A DNA stretch of 64,000 nucleotides from Macropodus opercularis (lineage: Eukaryota; Chordata; Actinopteri; Anabantiformes; Osphronemidae), in the NCBI GenBank assembly GCA_030770545.1, contig CM061098.1:4230501-4294500 (forward strand). Direction: 5' to 3'. Positions 1 to 13,900 of the stretch are shown piece after piece; position 1 is the stretch's first letter; the number at the start of each line of letters is the position of its first letter. The position numbers and the translations under genes are program-made. Below the pieces are notes generated by a model, which worked only from the letters and a program-made list of their open reading frames with translations, was not told the DNA's origin and did no database searches.

Positions 1-1939
1 ATAATAAGGATATCCAAACAAAAAGATGGAGATAAACTGTTTTGAAGGAAGAAGTGATCTGTATGTTGGTCACTGTGTAATCAGTGAATACAGAAATAAA
101 GAGCCCTGTGCCCTTGGCCTGAACTGAACATCATGTCCTTCTGCTGACTCCAGAGGATACATAAATAAACCACAGCTTTACAATTTCATACAGTTTGGCC
201 CATTTATCATTTGCAATGTCAAATTGTCAAATGCAGCCATACATTCAGTCTGGAAGGAGAGAGATCCAGGATGTGGCACAGCAACGCGGCAGATCTCTGG
301 TTTATTTGTCCTTAGACACACAGAACCAGCTACTGTCAAACACAGAAATGTACTGAGAAGTACTAGGTTTGTTCCAAGTCGACCCACATGTCTGTTGTCT
401 GTGTCCTTCGCCACACAGCCATTATTTAAGGTTGCTCTATTAGCATGAGATGAGGGCCACCAGCCACTGGTGCCCTGTGAAAAATGAGCCTCAGCGGGCT
501 CCGGAAAGCCCCAGAAAGAAAGCGAACAGGAGAGAAATGAGTGAGAGAGTCCCCTCTCTGGCCTTTGTTGAGGCTGTTTGGCTTACGTTGCTCAGTTTGG
601 CCACTTCTCACCATAGACACACAGGCCAGGAGCCTTTCTCCTTTTGCTATTATTCAGCTATTCAGATCGTTTAGTTATGTTAAATTATATGAAAAGCAAA
701 GTAATAATTTAGCTGTATGTGTTGGTGTTTTATGTATTATTGTTCATTGTGTTACGAAACTATTTATATTGTAATTGTTCTATGTAATATTCACAAATTC
801 AGCTTTTGACATAACTTTGAGCATTAGTTTATGTAATATGACTGTCTATAATCTAAACCTACGTGTATTTCTCTCGTAATGTACTGGAGTTAAGTAAAGT
901 AAGGAGAAGCAAAGATAAATGCCTGTAGCATGTACTTCACTTTACTTCCTATTCCTGCCCTCGATTCCTTTTCCATTTACTTCTCAGCTTTCTCACAGTC
1001 TGGCTCCCCTCCTGTGCTTATGAAACATTTTGCTAACCATATTAACTTTTAGAGCCAGTAGCTGCACTTCAACTGCCCAGCTGAATGGTAATGAGAAGGA
1101 ACCAAAGCTCAAATTAACACAGTAATTAGGTTAAATTTCACCCCCGTTGAGCAGCCGGGGATAAACATTAAGGGTGCGCTTTATTCAGCCTTGCAGATAT
1201 GAGTCCATTGGCATCCACCCGCACAAAAGCACTTTCATGTTCTTTCTGTCAAACCACACACACTCAGTCGCTCAACGCTCAGTTCTTCCACAACAAAGCG
1301 CGTGGAGCTGCCCAGCTAAACCCTGATAGCCGAACAAAGTAACAACTGAATGGGCAGGAAAATGGATGCAAAACTCTTTAATCTAATCCGTATAACCACT
1401 GAATGCAGCATTTCAGTCCAGAGAGATGTCTTTTCTCTTCCAGTCAACTCATTTAACATTCATGGTTTGGTGAGCCTTTCAGTGTGTCACTGGACGGGGA
1501 GGCCCCATGGCATGGTGGGTGTTTTTTTCCCACATTTCTCTTGTTTGGCCTGAATATGCCACATGCAGGCAGGCTGTCGCTAACGTTGCCTTAAACTAGT
1601 TGTTACAGACAGACCAATTGATTCAATGAGCTTTGATGCCACATTTTTAAGTGGCAGCTTCATAATATTGCTCCATTGCCCACAAACTGGCCATTCTGCT
1701 CAAGTTGGTCTTTTGAATTGTGAGTATTTAACTGTGAAAATGTTATTGAGTGCGGATAACATCTGGTGCAAAAACATGTCAAATGTGCTACAGATGACTG
1801 ACTGGCTCTGGTGCTTCAAATGCATCAAATGAGAACTTTCAGCAAGTGTTTATTGCATAATTGTACTTAGTCATATTGTGCCCCCATCAGAGCATTACAA
1901 GCTTTTCTTTCTTGTGTCCTCTGTGCTGCTCCTCTCAGT
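1..1939. other. Intergenic or intronic sequence, no gene seen
   Basis: Only short chance ORFs occur here, on both strands, and none resembles a protein family I recognise. No microsatellite of note was seen. It may include an intron of the small candidate gene whose exon starts near 1,940. Confidence 0.5.
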
Positions 1940-2052
1940 GTCACCATGGAGAATGTGTCTCGGTTCAAAGGGCAGGAGTACTGTCTTCATCCCAAACTCC
2001 AGAGCACCAAGAATCTGGTCAAATGGTTCCGCATCTGGAAGGACAAGCACAG
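1940..2052 (+). CDS. Candidate coding exon of an unrecognised small protein
   Basis: A pyrimidine-rich acceptor ending in CTCTCAG precedes this stretch and a donor (ACAG|GTAAAA) follows it. The open frame contains a methionine in good Kozak context (CACCATGG, ATG at 1,946) and reads MENVSRFKGQEYCLHPKL, then a basic aromatic stretch containing KWFRIWKDKH. The composition looks like real protein rather than noise, but I do not recognise the family. The exon ends in phase 2. A matching acceptor at 3,235 would add only four more codons (VYEA) and a stop. Alternative acceptors near 2,759 and 3,015 are also phase-compatible. The exon could be the 3' end of a gene starting outside the window, or a small protein in its own right. 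Confidence 0.4.
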
Positions 2053-3235
2053 GTAAAAAAAAAAAAAAAGTACTCAAATGTTATATGTCACGTCAGGTTT
2101 TGTTTTGCAGTGTGCTGTGAGAGAGCATCCGGGAAATGATTCAATTCCACCTAATTGGTCAAAAACATTTTATTGAAAACGAATTAATTATTGTCTGCCA
2201 TTGTCAAGTGTCTGTGCTGTGTAGTGCAGTGACAGCTGGACGGACCGTTCTAATTACGGTTCATAGGACACAGTCATGCTTCAAGTGAAAGCAAACAAGG
2301 TGAACTGAAAGTTATTTATTAGTTACTGGGGAACCAACCGAGCCAACTCCACTACGACGGGTGTGAGGGGAAACGTTGTCCGACATGGTCCCACATAATC
2401 TCCAGACAAGACGCCTGAACTTCACAACAACTACAGTTGTAGTTGAAACATGTGAACAGATGGAGAAACAGGCAGCGTTACTTAGAAAAACCGCCAAGAC
2501 GAGTAAGAAAGTTCTTAACGCTACCAATTTATTGAACTCATCGCTAAAGCCAAACAGTTGCACACGTAACAGAGACATCGACGCTGCCTGCCTGAAAAAT
2601 GATCTGAAAAGAGATGAAAGAAAGAAACAAGGGATTTTCTGAAGCAAAACATGTGCCGTGGCTCAAAAAGGTTGGGACACACCTCCACCACTACATGTAA
2701 CACCAACATGACCAACCTGCTGACAAGAACCATGTTACCTTGTTTATATATTTCTCAGGTGGTGCAGGAATCCAAACAGATTTACATTCATTCCACCACC
2801 ACAAGCCCGACTCCAGTCGACGCTAATGTTATTCAGTGTTGAGTGACCGTATGAATAAAAAGGCTGTTGTTATAACTGTTGAACAAATTGACCATATCAT
2901 CTTACGACCTGCTTCCCTTGAGTGGACAAATTCATCTGTTGTTGTCAGGTTTATATAGCAGATAGTGGTTCATATTAGATTTGCGTCCTGCCTCGCACAC
3001 ACTCCGCCTGCACAGGTTTATGTGTGGGAACTGACTCTGGAGCCATAGATCCTGCTACGCTGCTGTATTGATTTTTTGTAAAGGAACTCTACTCACCTTT
3101 CCACCACAGCAGAGAGGTCAGAGGTCAGACATTCAGTATTTTGATAAATACACAGGAACATGTGCTGCAGGGTGACGACCACGATGCTACAGGATCAACA
3201 GTCAGCGAGAATTTCTTGTTTGTTTCTTCCACAGG
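2053..3235 (+). other. Putative intron of the unrecognised small gene
   Basis: Between the candidate exon and the next good acceptor (TTTCTTCCACAG at 3,224-3,235). It begins with a poly-A run just after the donor. No other convincing coding exon was seen, though acceptor-like sites occur near 2,759, 2,948 and 3,015. Confidence 0.3.
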
Positions 3236-3755
3236 GTCTACGAAGCCTAAACCCTCGACTACCCAGCACAAGTGGATCAACTGAGACAAAAAAACAACAG
3301 CAACACCAACGGGAGTGTTCTTGGGAAGTGCAAGATGTCGTCTGCAATGAAACTGTGCTCCTCCCTCTTCTGCCTGAGCTCTTTCAGGAGAAATGTTAAT
3401 TTTGTATTTAAGCTGGTCGGCTTGCTTTTAATCGGCCAGCGGTCTAGTTACAGTCACGCTCCTCTCCAGTCTGTTACAGCTATAGTTATACTTGTCAAAT
3501 AGTGGACGAGACACCATGTGTTCAAACAGTTGTAGGCTTTTCCAGTTTCGATTTAAAGGGGCTTCTCTTTTACTTTGGGTTTTAGGTTTCTTTCAGAGTG
3601 CAGAATGTGTTCAAATGCGACTCTGCGGTAACAGAAGAACTCCCCTAGAATGAATATTAAAGCATATGACCGTGTGGGTGTTTTGTGTTGGAGCAGAGTT
3701 TAGCTACACTGGTTTCAACAAAAAAGTTATAGTCAAAATGCAACAATAAAGGTTC
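3236..3755 (+). other. Putative last exon and 3' UTR of the unrecognised small gene
   Basis: After the acceptor at 3,235 the phase-matched frame reads VYEA and stops at about 3,251. The rest would be a 3' UTR of about 500 nt ending at an AATAAA signal (3,745-3,750). The link to the 1,940-2,052 exon is inferred only from phase, acceptor quality and the polyadenylation signal. Confidence 0.25.
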
Positions 3756-5390
3756 TTCTAGAGGAGAGAGAGAGTTGGTGCGGTTAATTCATTTGGAAGT
3801 TGTTCAGTTACATGGAAGAGATCTGTGTGTGTGCGTGTGTTTACCATGTGCATGCTACTCATATGTGTCAAACAACCACACCAGTCGGCAGCCATCTTGT
3901 GAAATCATATCTAGTTCACTCCAGGGTGTAGAGTTGGTAGATATTAAAGGAACTGTCTGTTTCTGCCACAGCTGAATAAACTGTGGAGTGGAGTTCATTA
4001 AAAAACTAACTGTCAAATACAATACAAAACAACAACACATTAATTTCTAGTCAAGTCACTAGTCAGGATTGACATTAATGTGTTTTTAGACAACAATATA
4101 GCACCATGGTACCAAGAGAAAATGTGAATATATGAATATTGATTCAGTGAAAAGATTTAGCAGCATTTTAGCTTTCAAATGGTACAGTGTGGTTGAATCG
4201 TTGTCACTACCCACATGTCAAACATCGCTCCCAGATGTTTAAAAATGTGGCAGTAATCTGAATTTAGGATTTTTCACTGTCCCATGTGGACGATGACCTT
4301 CTGCTCTGCTCTTATAAGATCTGTCAGCTGTGTTCATTTGGAAGCTGTGGATGCTCTTTGTCGCCTGTTGTTTTGTTGCCACAAAACTGAAATATGCTAT
4401 GAATACTTATTAGCGTATATAGGGAACAACACATTTTCTTCACATTTGTGCATTACTCTTGTTTTATATCTTATATATGAGTATATATAAAGAGGTATTT
4501 TGTAAATTGACCACAATAGCCTATATATTAGTGACATTGAATTCATCATAAGACTTTATAGTGTCACGTATATTGTATTACTGCATTAGAGTTGATTTTG
4601 CTATTTAAAATTGGTTTGGTAACAGAAATTTGGAGGGTGAGTGTTTTGGATGATCGCTCACAGATATACACACACACTTAGACATTCCATTGAGTGTAAA
4701 CAGTAAATAAAGCAATAAAGTGTCTAATAGTGGAGCTTGTGTTTGCGTTTGACTCGGTGAATACTGCAACTGAAAAGAAAGCAGAAGCAACACTGCTGTG
4801 GGCAGAAGAAGCGGAACAGGTTCACGTTCTACGGGAGATGTGTAGTGAGGTACACTGTCCACAAGATGGCGCAGGAGACAATAATATAAGAATGGTAAGT
4901 TAGAGGTTTGCTTATAACAAACAACAAATAATGACATGTGGAGTTACAGTGTATAGACTGGTCTAAAATGACAGCTCCTTATAAATAATGTGCATAAATA
5001 TTTAAAATGGCAGTCGTTCAGCTTTATATTTCACTTACACTCACTTAAATAACGTTGTTATGTAATGTTCGTACGTGTAATCCTGCTTTATGTGTATTGT
5101 TTCACATCAGTATAGCTTTATAGCAGTTTAGCCCAATGTGAAACAACACACCTCACTCCGAAGAAATTAAAATAAAACCTGAACGTTTTATGAATTAACC
5201 GTTTACTGATGTAGTTCACAAACAGTCCTGAAACAATTTTAATATTTAGCCACTTGCACACGAACGAATCATCCATCAAGGTAACATTTCTGAAAGTGTC
5301 TTACTGTGGTTATTTTAACCACGTTGTATTCGAATGCTTTTGCAATTATAATTCATTTCATCGCGTGTGTATTGGTGCTTTTATAATAAT
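3756..5390. other. Intergenic region upstream of fam13b
   Basis: AT-rich, CpG-poor sequence with short chance ORFs only. No gene, tRNA or recognisable transposon was seen. Confidence 0.5.
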
Positions 5391-5560
5391 CCAGGATTCG
5401 CTACGCCTCCGTCTGTCAGGCGGGGCCACTTTTTGGCAGCTGTCTCCCGCTGTGCTCAGTGTGGGAGGCGGGGTCAGTATTTGGCAGGTTCGTCTGTGGA
5501 GGGTGTGTGAGAGACTCGCTAAGCAACGACCTGCGAACGGGCATCAGAGCCAGTCCCAGC
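5391..5560 (+). promoter_or_regulatory. fam13b: Likely fam13b main promoter (CpG-rich, GC boxes)
   Basis: CpG density rises sharply from about 5,390 and stays high to about 6,350, unlike the flanks. Two GC-box cores (GGCGGGG) lie at 5,419 and 5,467, each followed at the same distance by TTTGGCAG. No TATA box was found, as expected for a CpG-island promoter. The untranslated exon ending at 5,729 follows directly. The transcription start cannot be fixed from sequence alone. Confidence 0.55.
5419..5487 (+). repeat. Two 21-nt direct repeats with GC box and TTGGC half-site
   Basis: Copies at 5,419-5,439 and 5,467-5,487 match at 18 of 21 positions and start 48 nt apart. Each joins GGCGGGG to TTTGGCAG, an Sp1/KLF-type box next to an NF1-like half-site. 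Binding by these factors is inference from the motifs. Confidence 0.6.
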
Positions 5561-5729
5561 TCCGAAACAGGAACCGCTTTCTTTCCGAGTGCCTTTGCAA
5601 TGTTCCCGACGATATCTCTACATCGTCTGCTTTGATTTCGTCGACATTGCCGTCTGTCCAGGCGTCGGCTATCGAAACTAAGCAGGAAATTGATGCTTCT
5701 TGCTCCGCGTCCCTGTTCGTTTTGACCTG
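5490..5729 (+). other. fam13b: fam13b untranslated exon 1 (5' boundary approximate)
   Basis: A CpG-rich stretch ends at a good donor (GACCTG|GTAAGG, exon end 5,729). It holds a short upstream ORF of 11 codons plus stop (5,600-5,635). The role as exon 1 is inferred from position in the CpG-rich zone and the donor. The 5' end given is only a guess. Confidence 0.45.
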
Positions 5730-7916
5730 GTAAGGTACCCGGAGCGGCTCTTTAGCTTCCTCAGCTAGCACCGCTCAGCATCTCCGTAGCTAGTGCTAGA
5801 CAGCTAAGCTAGCAGCGTCTCACACTTTGCGTTGTCTTTTTATTTATATTTGGCTTGAACGCAGAATATTATTGAGTCTGTTGTGGTCGCATTTCTATTT
5901 TGAGGCCGTAATTCAAGCGAGTAGCGGGTGTTAAATACCATTTGTGGCCGTTTTTGTCTTCATTGGGAGCTAACGGCTAACTGCTAGCAACAGTGGCACT
6001 TCTTCCATCACATCTGTGGCTCGTCCGCAGACAGAAACTGTCCTAAATAATTGAATATATCAGCGTTTTTGTGTCGTCCTTGCGGCTGCGCAGTCTCCTC
6101 CGCTTCCAGGCCTTTATACACTAGTTTCTGTAGTTGTTATGAGTTGGTAATGTGTGTCTTATTGCGTCCGAGTGTAAGATGTAGGTTATCGGTACTGTGC
6201 GCGACGATTTACAGTCACCTGATATGTTTCGGTATTTGTGTTAACGCGCAAACATCCTGTGTTTCGGTTCTCCTGTTCTCGGCACACTTTCGTTTTCTGT
6301 CAGTGCTGTGGAGGTAGTGTGAAGCTTTCTCATTCACACCGAAGGTCCGGCTCGGTTCCCTGAAATCGTCTGTGCTGGAATGTTCTAGTGTTTTGTGCCA
6401 GTCTTCGTTGTTAACCCATTTGAGCTTTGTCTAATTTAAGCCTGATTCTGAGGTCGAGTGAAAATCGATTGAGCGACTTTTAAAGTTGTGTGGATGTAAT
6501 GATCCTGCTTTCATACGCCGGCTCTGAAGACCCATTAACATATTACATAATCATAGCGGACCCCTGCTCGAATGAGCTGGACTGGTCTCCATGTAGTTTC
6601 CTGGCTATAATCAGGGTAAGGTCATATTACAGTATTGTAGAACTAATTTGAAGCTACTACCATTATTCTAGTGACACATTTGAGAAGCATTTGATCTGCA
6701 GAAGGTAAACCTCAAACCATTTTGATGGGCCGCTGGTTGTTGCTGTTACTTTATAAACTAATAAGCCCTTATTATCTAGTTTGTCCTTCTAGTAAAACAA
6801 ATACGTTTGGACTTTGAGCAAAAAGTGACTTAACATGACCTTAACGTCATATTCGTTATTATGACCACTGAAATATTTTCAAAAGAGGATTTGAAAAGGT
6901 TAGTTAATTAAATGATTTGTAGCAGCTCTAACTCAGACTAACTAAGATTAAAATCTAATACATAAAGTTTTAGTGACTTGGTTCTAAAAAATTCATTATG
7001 GACTTAAACTTTTTCAGCCAGCCATCAAATTGATCCAAGGTCAATGAGATATTTATTACATTTAGCCTTAAGTCGTTCTCGTGAAGTGCACCTGGTCTTT
7101 GGTCTTTTATGTGAAGGATCTTACGTATGCACACACCAAAGTGTCCAAACTCTGTGGCCTCCTGTAGTGTGAGATACAACTATGTAAATAAGACAACTCA
7201 TAGTTTTAATATGGAAGGAAAATGTGCACAGCAGTCACAGCAGCGTCATAACCACACAGCTGCCTGCACTGTGTGGGGTTGTTGTTGCCAGGTCAGTGAG
7301 TGATTGTTTGACTCTGTGGACAGAGGCCAAGCTAAATTAAATGTGTTCCAAATCTCTAATGCTGGAACAGCACTGCTAGAAATTCACCAGATTTATGTCT
7401 TAACCCAGTCTGCTAATGGTCACACCTGCCAGAAAGTTGTGTTGCACAATGTCTTAATTTGTTGTTAATGGCTTTAATAACCAGCAAGAAAGGAAAAGAA
7501 ACATCTATATTAAACGAGAAGCTGTGGAAGGTTTGACATTATATGCTAGTGTACATGAAGGCAGATTGAGCCTAAGGCAGTTTCATGCAGTGTGACACTG
7601 ACCTAGCCCAGAGTTTGTAATTGGAGATCAGACCATTAGGTGATGAAAATGCAATAACATAGGCATCTGCAAGACAAAAATGTTTTCATGTTGTTGCTTA
7701 GAAAATCACAGACATGCAAGGGCATGTTGCAATCCACCGCTGAGATGCATGTAGATTTAAAATTAAGGACTGGTTAATGGGGCTTCTTTCAGAGGAATGT
7801 TTAGTGGTATTTCATGTATAATGTTAATTGTATTATTTCCTAAGATTTGTTTGTTAAAATTAATTAAATAAATACAGTCTATTACTGTCTCAGTTACATT
7901 GTTTGAAATTATTTAC

Positions 7917-7940
7917 AATTGAATTGAATTGAATTGAATT
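7917..7940. repeat. (AATTG)n short tandem repeat
   Basis: Nearly five copies of a pentamer. Its unit is the reverse complement of the (CAATT)n tail at the 3' end of the LINE at 49,749, so it may be a leftover LINE tail, but nothing next to it clearly matches the LINE 3' UTR. Confidence 0.7.
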
Positions 7941-10900
7941 ATTACAATTATTTGTAGAGTTTTTGAAAAATTATTTTTGTTTAATTTGAGCTGCAGGTGG
8001 TCTGTCAGGACCAACACAAAACATGCTGATTTTTTTTATTCGGAGGATTTTTAGTGTAGTTAGTTTAGTTAGTTATCTGTATATATCAATTTCCTAATCA
8101 CCTGTAGTTATATGTAGGTCACTGTGCAAATTAGTGAGGGAGGTTGGGATATTAGATTTACAGGATTTAGAATCAGTTTAATTAAAATCCGTGATCATAA
8201 GTATTAAATCCTGGATAACCCTAAAACGAACATTACCAGCTGGCAATTGGAAAAGAGTTCTACCTAATTATGTTACAATATTAAAAGTCATGTACAGTGT
8301 GTTTGTTACTGTTAGATATTTGCATCTCATTGTTTACATTTGTTTGTTTTATTTCAATTCTTTATTGAATAGGAGATAAATTGGGATCTTGGTGCTGATT
8401 CTTAGTGGTAGTGTTTCACTGTACTGTCAGAAATGTCCTCTTTAATTTTAATGTACATATGAAAAAAGCACATTTTCTTCATATGTGCAACATTTGTGGG
8501 TTACCAAACAAAGAAACAAAGAGGCAGGTGGAGAAATCCTCTGCTGAGCAGCTGGTTAGACTGAAGTAATCTGGTAAGAGTATGTTCTCACTAGGTTTAA
8601 AGGCAGCACTTTAACTATGCAGCATCTGCTAAAAGTGTCAAGCCACTGGAGAGATTACACCATGAACATCACATGACAGAGAATACAGGATAACAAACTG
8701 TCACACTGTATCTGTGACCCGTGGCACCACTTTTACTCTGGTCCAAGAACCTTTGCATTACAGTCTGTGCTTTTAGCTAATTAGCAATACAGCAACATGT
8801 TTTCCTAGTATAACACTGATACTGAAAACTATGCACAGTGCTTTATTTGTCAGGTCAGCCTGTCTCGTAGTCAGATATCATGCTTGCTCACTTGATGTTG
8901 ATGTAGGCAAGTAAGTTTGTTTGACTTTGACCTTGGAGTTGAGTTGCCTGTGGTTCTGCTTAGTTTGGATTGGGCTGTAAAGTATAGCCTGTTTTCTGCT
9001 AAATCCAACCAAGCATTTAGGTCATGTCAAACCTTTACAGAAATGGAATGCACACCCCTGTTGCTTTTGTCTATGTGTTATGTGTCTTTCTCACAGTCAC
9101 ACACAAGTCACTACTATGTTCATCAATAAATTCAGCAAATGAATTGAGGTGCATCAATCAGGGTTTGGAATTTCAGATCAAAAGCATTGGTGACTTCTTG
9201 GAAAGCTTGCAGTTCATGTTATCTGACTGACATATCAGGCTAAATGAAGAGACTGATGAGTTTTGTATTGACGGAATGTGGTCGTCCACCTCTGATGTGG
9301 ACACTGCATTAGGCTCTGGTGCTGCTGGGTTTCCTTTTCCAGGAAATATTAATATTTTTTGTTACACTATATTATTGCCATACCATATACCTATCTATTA
9401 ATGTGACTGTGTGAGCTCAGTTTTCTCTTCACAGTGAAATGGAAATGCTACTGGGTCTGACCTGACCAGTGTGCTAGTTTAGACACCAAGTTAACATATT
9501 AAAATGTCACTGAAAAGCCATGTCTGAAAGGGCTTCAGACTGAGGCATTGCTTACTTAAATGTGGTAAGTAATAAGCAAGCAAGTGCTTAATTCGTCATA
9601 TTGGTCATATTATATATTTTGTGTAGATTAACGCTTTAACGGGATACTTGGTTTACATTTGGATCTGTCATCTTGGTTCCGTGTTAGATCTCGCTAAGTA
9701 TCCATTTGCTAAGCTTTTTGGGTCAGGAAGACGAGTACTGCCATGACCTTTTTGGCTGCTTTGTTCTCCACTTACATGGAAACCTGTCAGCATCTTTAAC
9801 AGAAATGCTGAATGTTAGTCACATGGCGCTGACTCTGTTTCTTTTGCTGTTTAATAATGCACATGTGGGAAAATTCGGCAGATGACTGGTTACGCAGCAC
9901 CAGGAAACAACAAATTTCCATCGGTGCTTCAGGCTGGCTCTAGTTTACATGAGCACACTGGTGCTTGGTTTGATGTATTATCAATAATAATCACATACAG
10001 CACACTTTAAACATTATTTACTGTGTAAATTCAGTAAAGACAACATTAAACTTAAATCATCTGTGACTTTGTGTGCCCAGAGACTTATCATTTTACGCTG
10101 TGACTATTTACATGCTGTTCTGCTTAGTCATTTGTCAGCATACTGCCACAGCTGTTGTTTTGATGTATTGTTTACACACAGATGAAACGCTGCCTCATGT
10201 AAGCCATTTGTTCTTTGTGAATTGAGACCTCCTATAAAAAGAAAACACTGTGTATTCAATGGCATTTACCAAAAGGCTTGTGATCATTGTAGCTTCACTT
10301 CTTCCTTCCATTATTACTTCCATAGAGCTGTCAGACATACACAGTAGATAAACACAACAGATGGAGATAGATTTCTTTACTGCTCCAAAGGCACCAGCAT
10401 ATGAGTTGGTGTTTTATGGTGCAGTGGTCTGGAAATTTCCATCTGTATCAGACAGTGGGGGGGTGGTGATACAGATAAATACTACACCAGTAAAGCTCGG
10501 TGTCGGTGCCTAATATGATCCCAGGCCAGTGGCCGCTCCTAAGACTGGGGCGATAAATAATCTCTGATGCGCTGAAGGTGGTGTAGGTATGCATTTCTAC
10601 TCCTTTATGTTGAATATAGCAAGGGATATGGCAGATTATTGATTCTCTCTGAATGTGTGTATTATGTTAACAATTATGGTCTGCATCAAGGTGTGTTGAA
10701 GTGGAAACAGTGAGGACTACAGACTAAGAGTTAGAGCTGACAACAGAATTCCTACATAACATGAAACAGTAGAAACTGTTTTGAAGGAGCCCATATTTAC
10801 AGTGTTTTATGTACAACTTCAGTGTGTTTTGGACATAAGGTTTTTGTTTGAATCCTGAGGTTATTCAAACAGAGACACCAGGTTTGTCACAGGCCAGTTA

Positions 10901-13900
10901 CAATGTGTCAGTGCAGGTAGGGGCACAGTTAAGGAAACTGTACACAGAGCATGTCCCATGAACTCAAATCTGTACATCTGAATAACTAAAGGATTCTAGT
11001 GGCATATAAGGTGCTAGAGAATAGTGTGTTTTGGTGATCGCACGAGGTCATAGGTCAGCCAAACCAAACACTGTTTAAAATAATGCTTCATGGAAATGTA
11101 ACTAATAAAAATCACATGTAAAGGTAATTAAGGGGTTTATTGTGAAGCGTTATTGCCGTTGGAATGTTTTATTTCGTATTTAAATAAAATGTAAGCATTA
11201 TTTTGTAATGCAGCAGCAGGCCTGTATACACATACAGTCATAAATCGCAATGACTTTTCACCCAGATGGCTCCCAAACAAACTTTATGCTAATGGTGCAG
11301 CTCCACTCCTACGGTTGCCAACACAGAGCTGCACTTGTGCTCTTGTTTCCACTGTAGGCATTCATGCGTCTTGGGTGTTTGTTTTTAAATTAAATTTGAG
11401 TAGGCTATGGTAAGTAAAAAATTACAGAAGCCGTCTATATCACCAGTTCAGGGAAACCCCCTTTAAAATGCTATTAGGCAGTGGACTTAACCGCCTTATA
11501 GCGTTTTACACAGGAAGTGTGTATTTGTAGTTAACAACTAGCCAACATCTCTTGTATTACAGAGGTGGAATTGCTCATTATGAGTATGAGGGGGGTGTTG
11601 CTCAACGTAGCATAGGTGACAAATAATTTTGTTTTGCTTTTTGTTGCATCTTCAGAAAGAATATTTTTGTCTTCAAATAAATAAGAGTACGATTCTGCAA
11701 GTTTGGTCTGGGCAAGAGATAACGAGGCCTGAAAAAGCACATGTCCCCTGAAGATGTGCTTATTAATTTATCACTGACAGGGCTGTGAGGAGCTGCCAAA
11801 CTAGGCTAGGACACTGAACTGCTGCTACTGATTCAAGGGCAAGGACTAGTTTCACTGCCTCTTTTTTACCCCCAGTCTTGCTCTGTGTTTTTACCTCATA
11901 CGCTGTTATTTCTGGACCTTTCTGTCCCCTTCTACATTTTTTCTCTTAAATCCTTCATCTGCCAGGCTTAGTGATTCTCTTTAGAGCTGCCTCTCCATCC
12001 ATCTGTATCTCTGACATTCAACCTGACTTGACCTGCTGTTAAAGTATCTGTGAGTAAAAAAAAAATAGGCCAACACTAAAATTAAAGGTCAAACTTCACT
12101 TCACAAATGACAAATTTGTTTTACATCAGAACTTTGAACCTAATTTCTATTATTTCTCTGAATATTTAACATTATAATACACATCACTACAGCGACTGAA
12201 TGTGACTGACACAGTGACAGCTGTAGTTTAGTTCATGTCCTTTGAAAGATTTGGCGGCTGACAGGGTTTTTGGGGTTACTGAATGCAATATGCATTATTA
12301 TATTTGGCAATGAATTACATTATTGTGGTTCATAATTATATTATAATTACTGACTATTGTAATAGTAGATACTATGTTTTAATGCAAAATGTGAATTATT
12401 AGTCTCACAGAATTCTTATTGTTATCACACAGTCCTAGTCTATATCGATGTTGGTCTATTTTGGATGCCATGTAAACAAGCAAATATACAGATTACATGC
12501 AAAGCAGCATTGCTGTGTGACCAGACAAAGCAAAAAATGAAATAATATTCACTCCCAACCCTAGTTGACTCCAGATGCAGCACAGGAAGCCGCGTGCAGC
12601 AACCGCTCATTTCGTAAGTAAACTGACGGATACAGAAATAATTAGGTAGACACACCGATCAGGGTTGACAACTGAGACACAGATTGAGATTCATTTATGG
12701 TGTCAAGGTGTGTCAGAGCTGCAGTCTGTTCTCACCTCATACCTACTGCCACAAGTCAAACAGGAAGGTTCAGGAGTAACAGCTTAAAATATTCACAAGC
12801 AGGTTTTAAGTAAACAAAGGCTTTGTCTTTGTTTGTGGCTTTTATTAGCCAGTACCTTGAAATTATTTGTATGCACCACTTGTTTGTTGTTGTTCTTTAC
12901 AGGACACTGATACAATTTCCAATACATGACACACTATCTGCAGTATGTGTGTTTCCCATTTTGCTGGATATAGTATAATGAAATGTTCGGAGCAGATCTG
13001 CAGCAACTTGTTTTTGGAAAAACAGACCAGATTGATTAGTTTCCACTAGTTACTATTTCTCCAACTAGAAGACAGCTCCAACTTTTATGCAAAACATCCA
13101 TTAATACAAAATGTAAATCCCACATTTGCATAGGTTGCTTTTTAGTCTCGTCCAGTCCATCAAAATATATTCCTCCACTCAAGGAGGCTTTTTGAGCTCA
13201 TTAGCACCTGTGAAGTGTGTATTAACTAGAAGTAAGTCTTAATAACTGGTGGTTTAAATGGTAACTTTCACCGGTCTTGTTTCCTGAGTTTTATTTATTT
13301 TTTTATTTGTGTTTGTAATAAGTAGGTTCAGAGGTGATAGAAGTGATCTGATGTTTCTGCCTCTGTGCATGCTTATATGCTACGCACTGCGCACAATGTA
13401 CAGTATTGGTCACTGGTTTATGTGGGTGTATTTACATATGACACTTCTTACTCGCACCATACAATACAAAGAAGTCATGCGTTGTGTCACAAGATCGTTG
13501 TGTGAAGATTGGATCTAATAACGCAACACAATGAACACTGACAACAATATCTGGAATTCATTCTTTTTCTGATTTAGGCCAGAGGGCAGGGTTCACTGAA
13601 GTTATGTATTGTCCAGGCTTTTCTTTTCACTTTCTACTGGCCTGATTTTGACTCTTACTGCTCGGCAAGCGAAGACAGACTATGCAAGTTTTGGCATATT
13701 TGTTCTCTTTCACAACATGTGTGTGTTGCAGGTATGGAGTGTGTGACCTTTTTTGTTCTACTTTGACTGCTGCCACCCTGCAGACAACTGTTTGGGTTTT
13801 ATCTCTGTATGTGTGCAGGTGCTGTTTTTAGAAATGAACTGAAATCTGATAAAGGATACTGTAGGTTTGTTTGAATTTACTGGTAGAGCTGACGTTTGTT

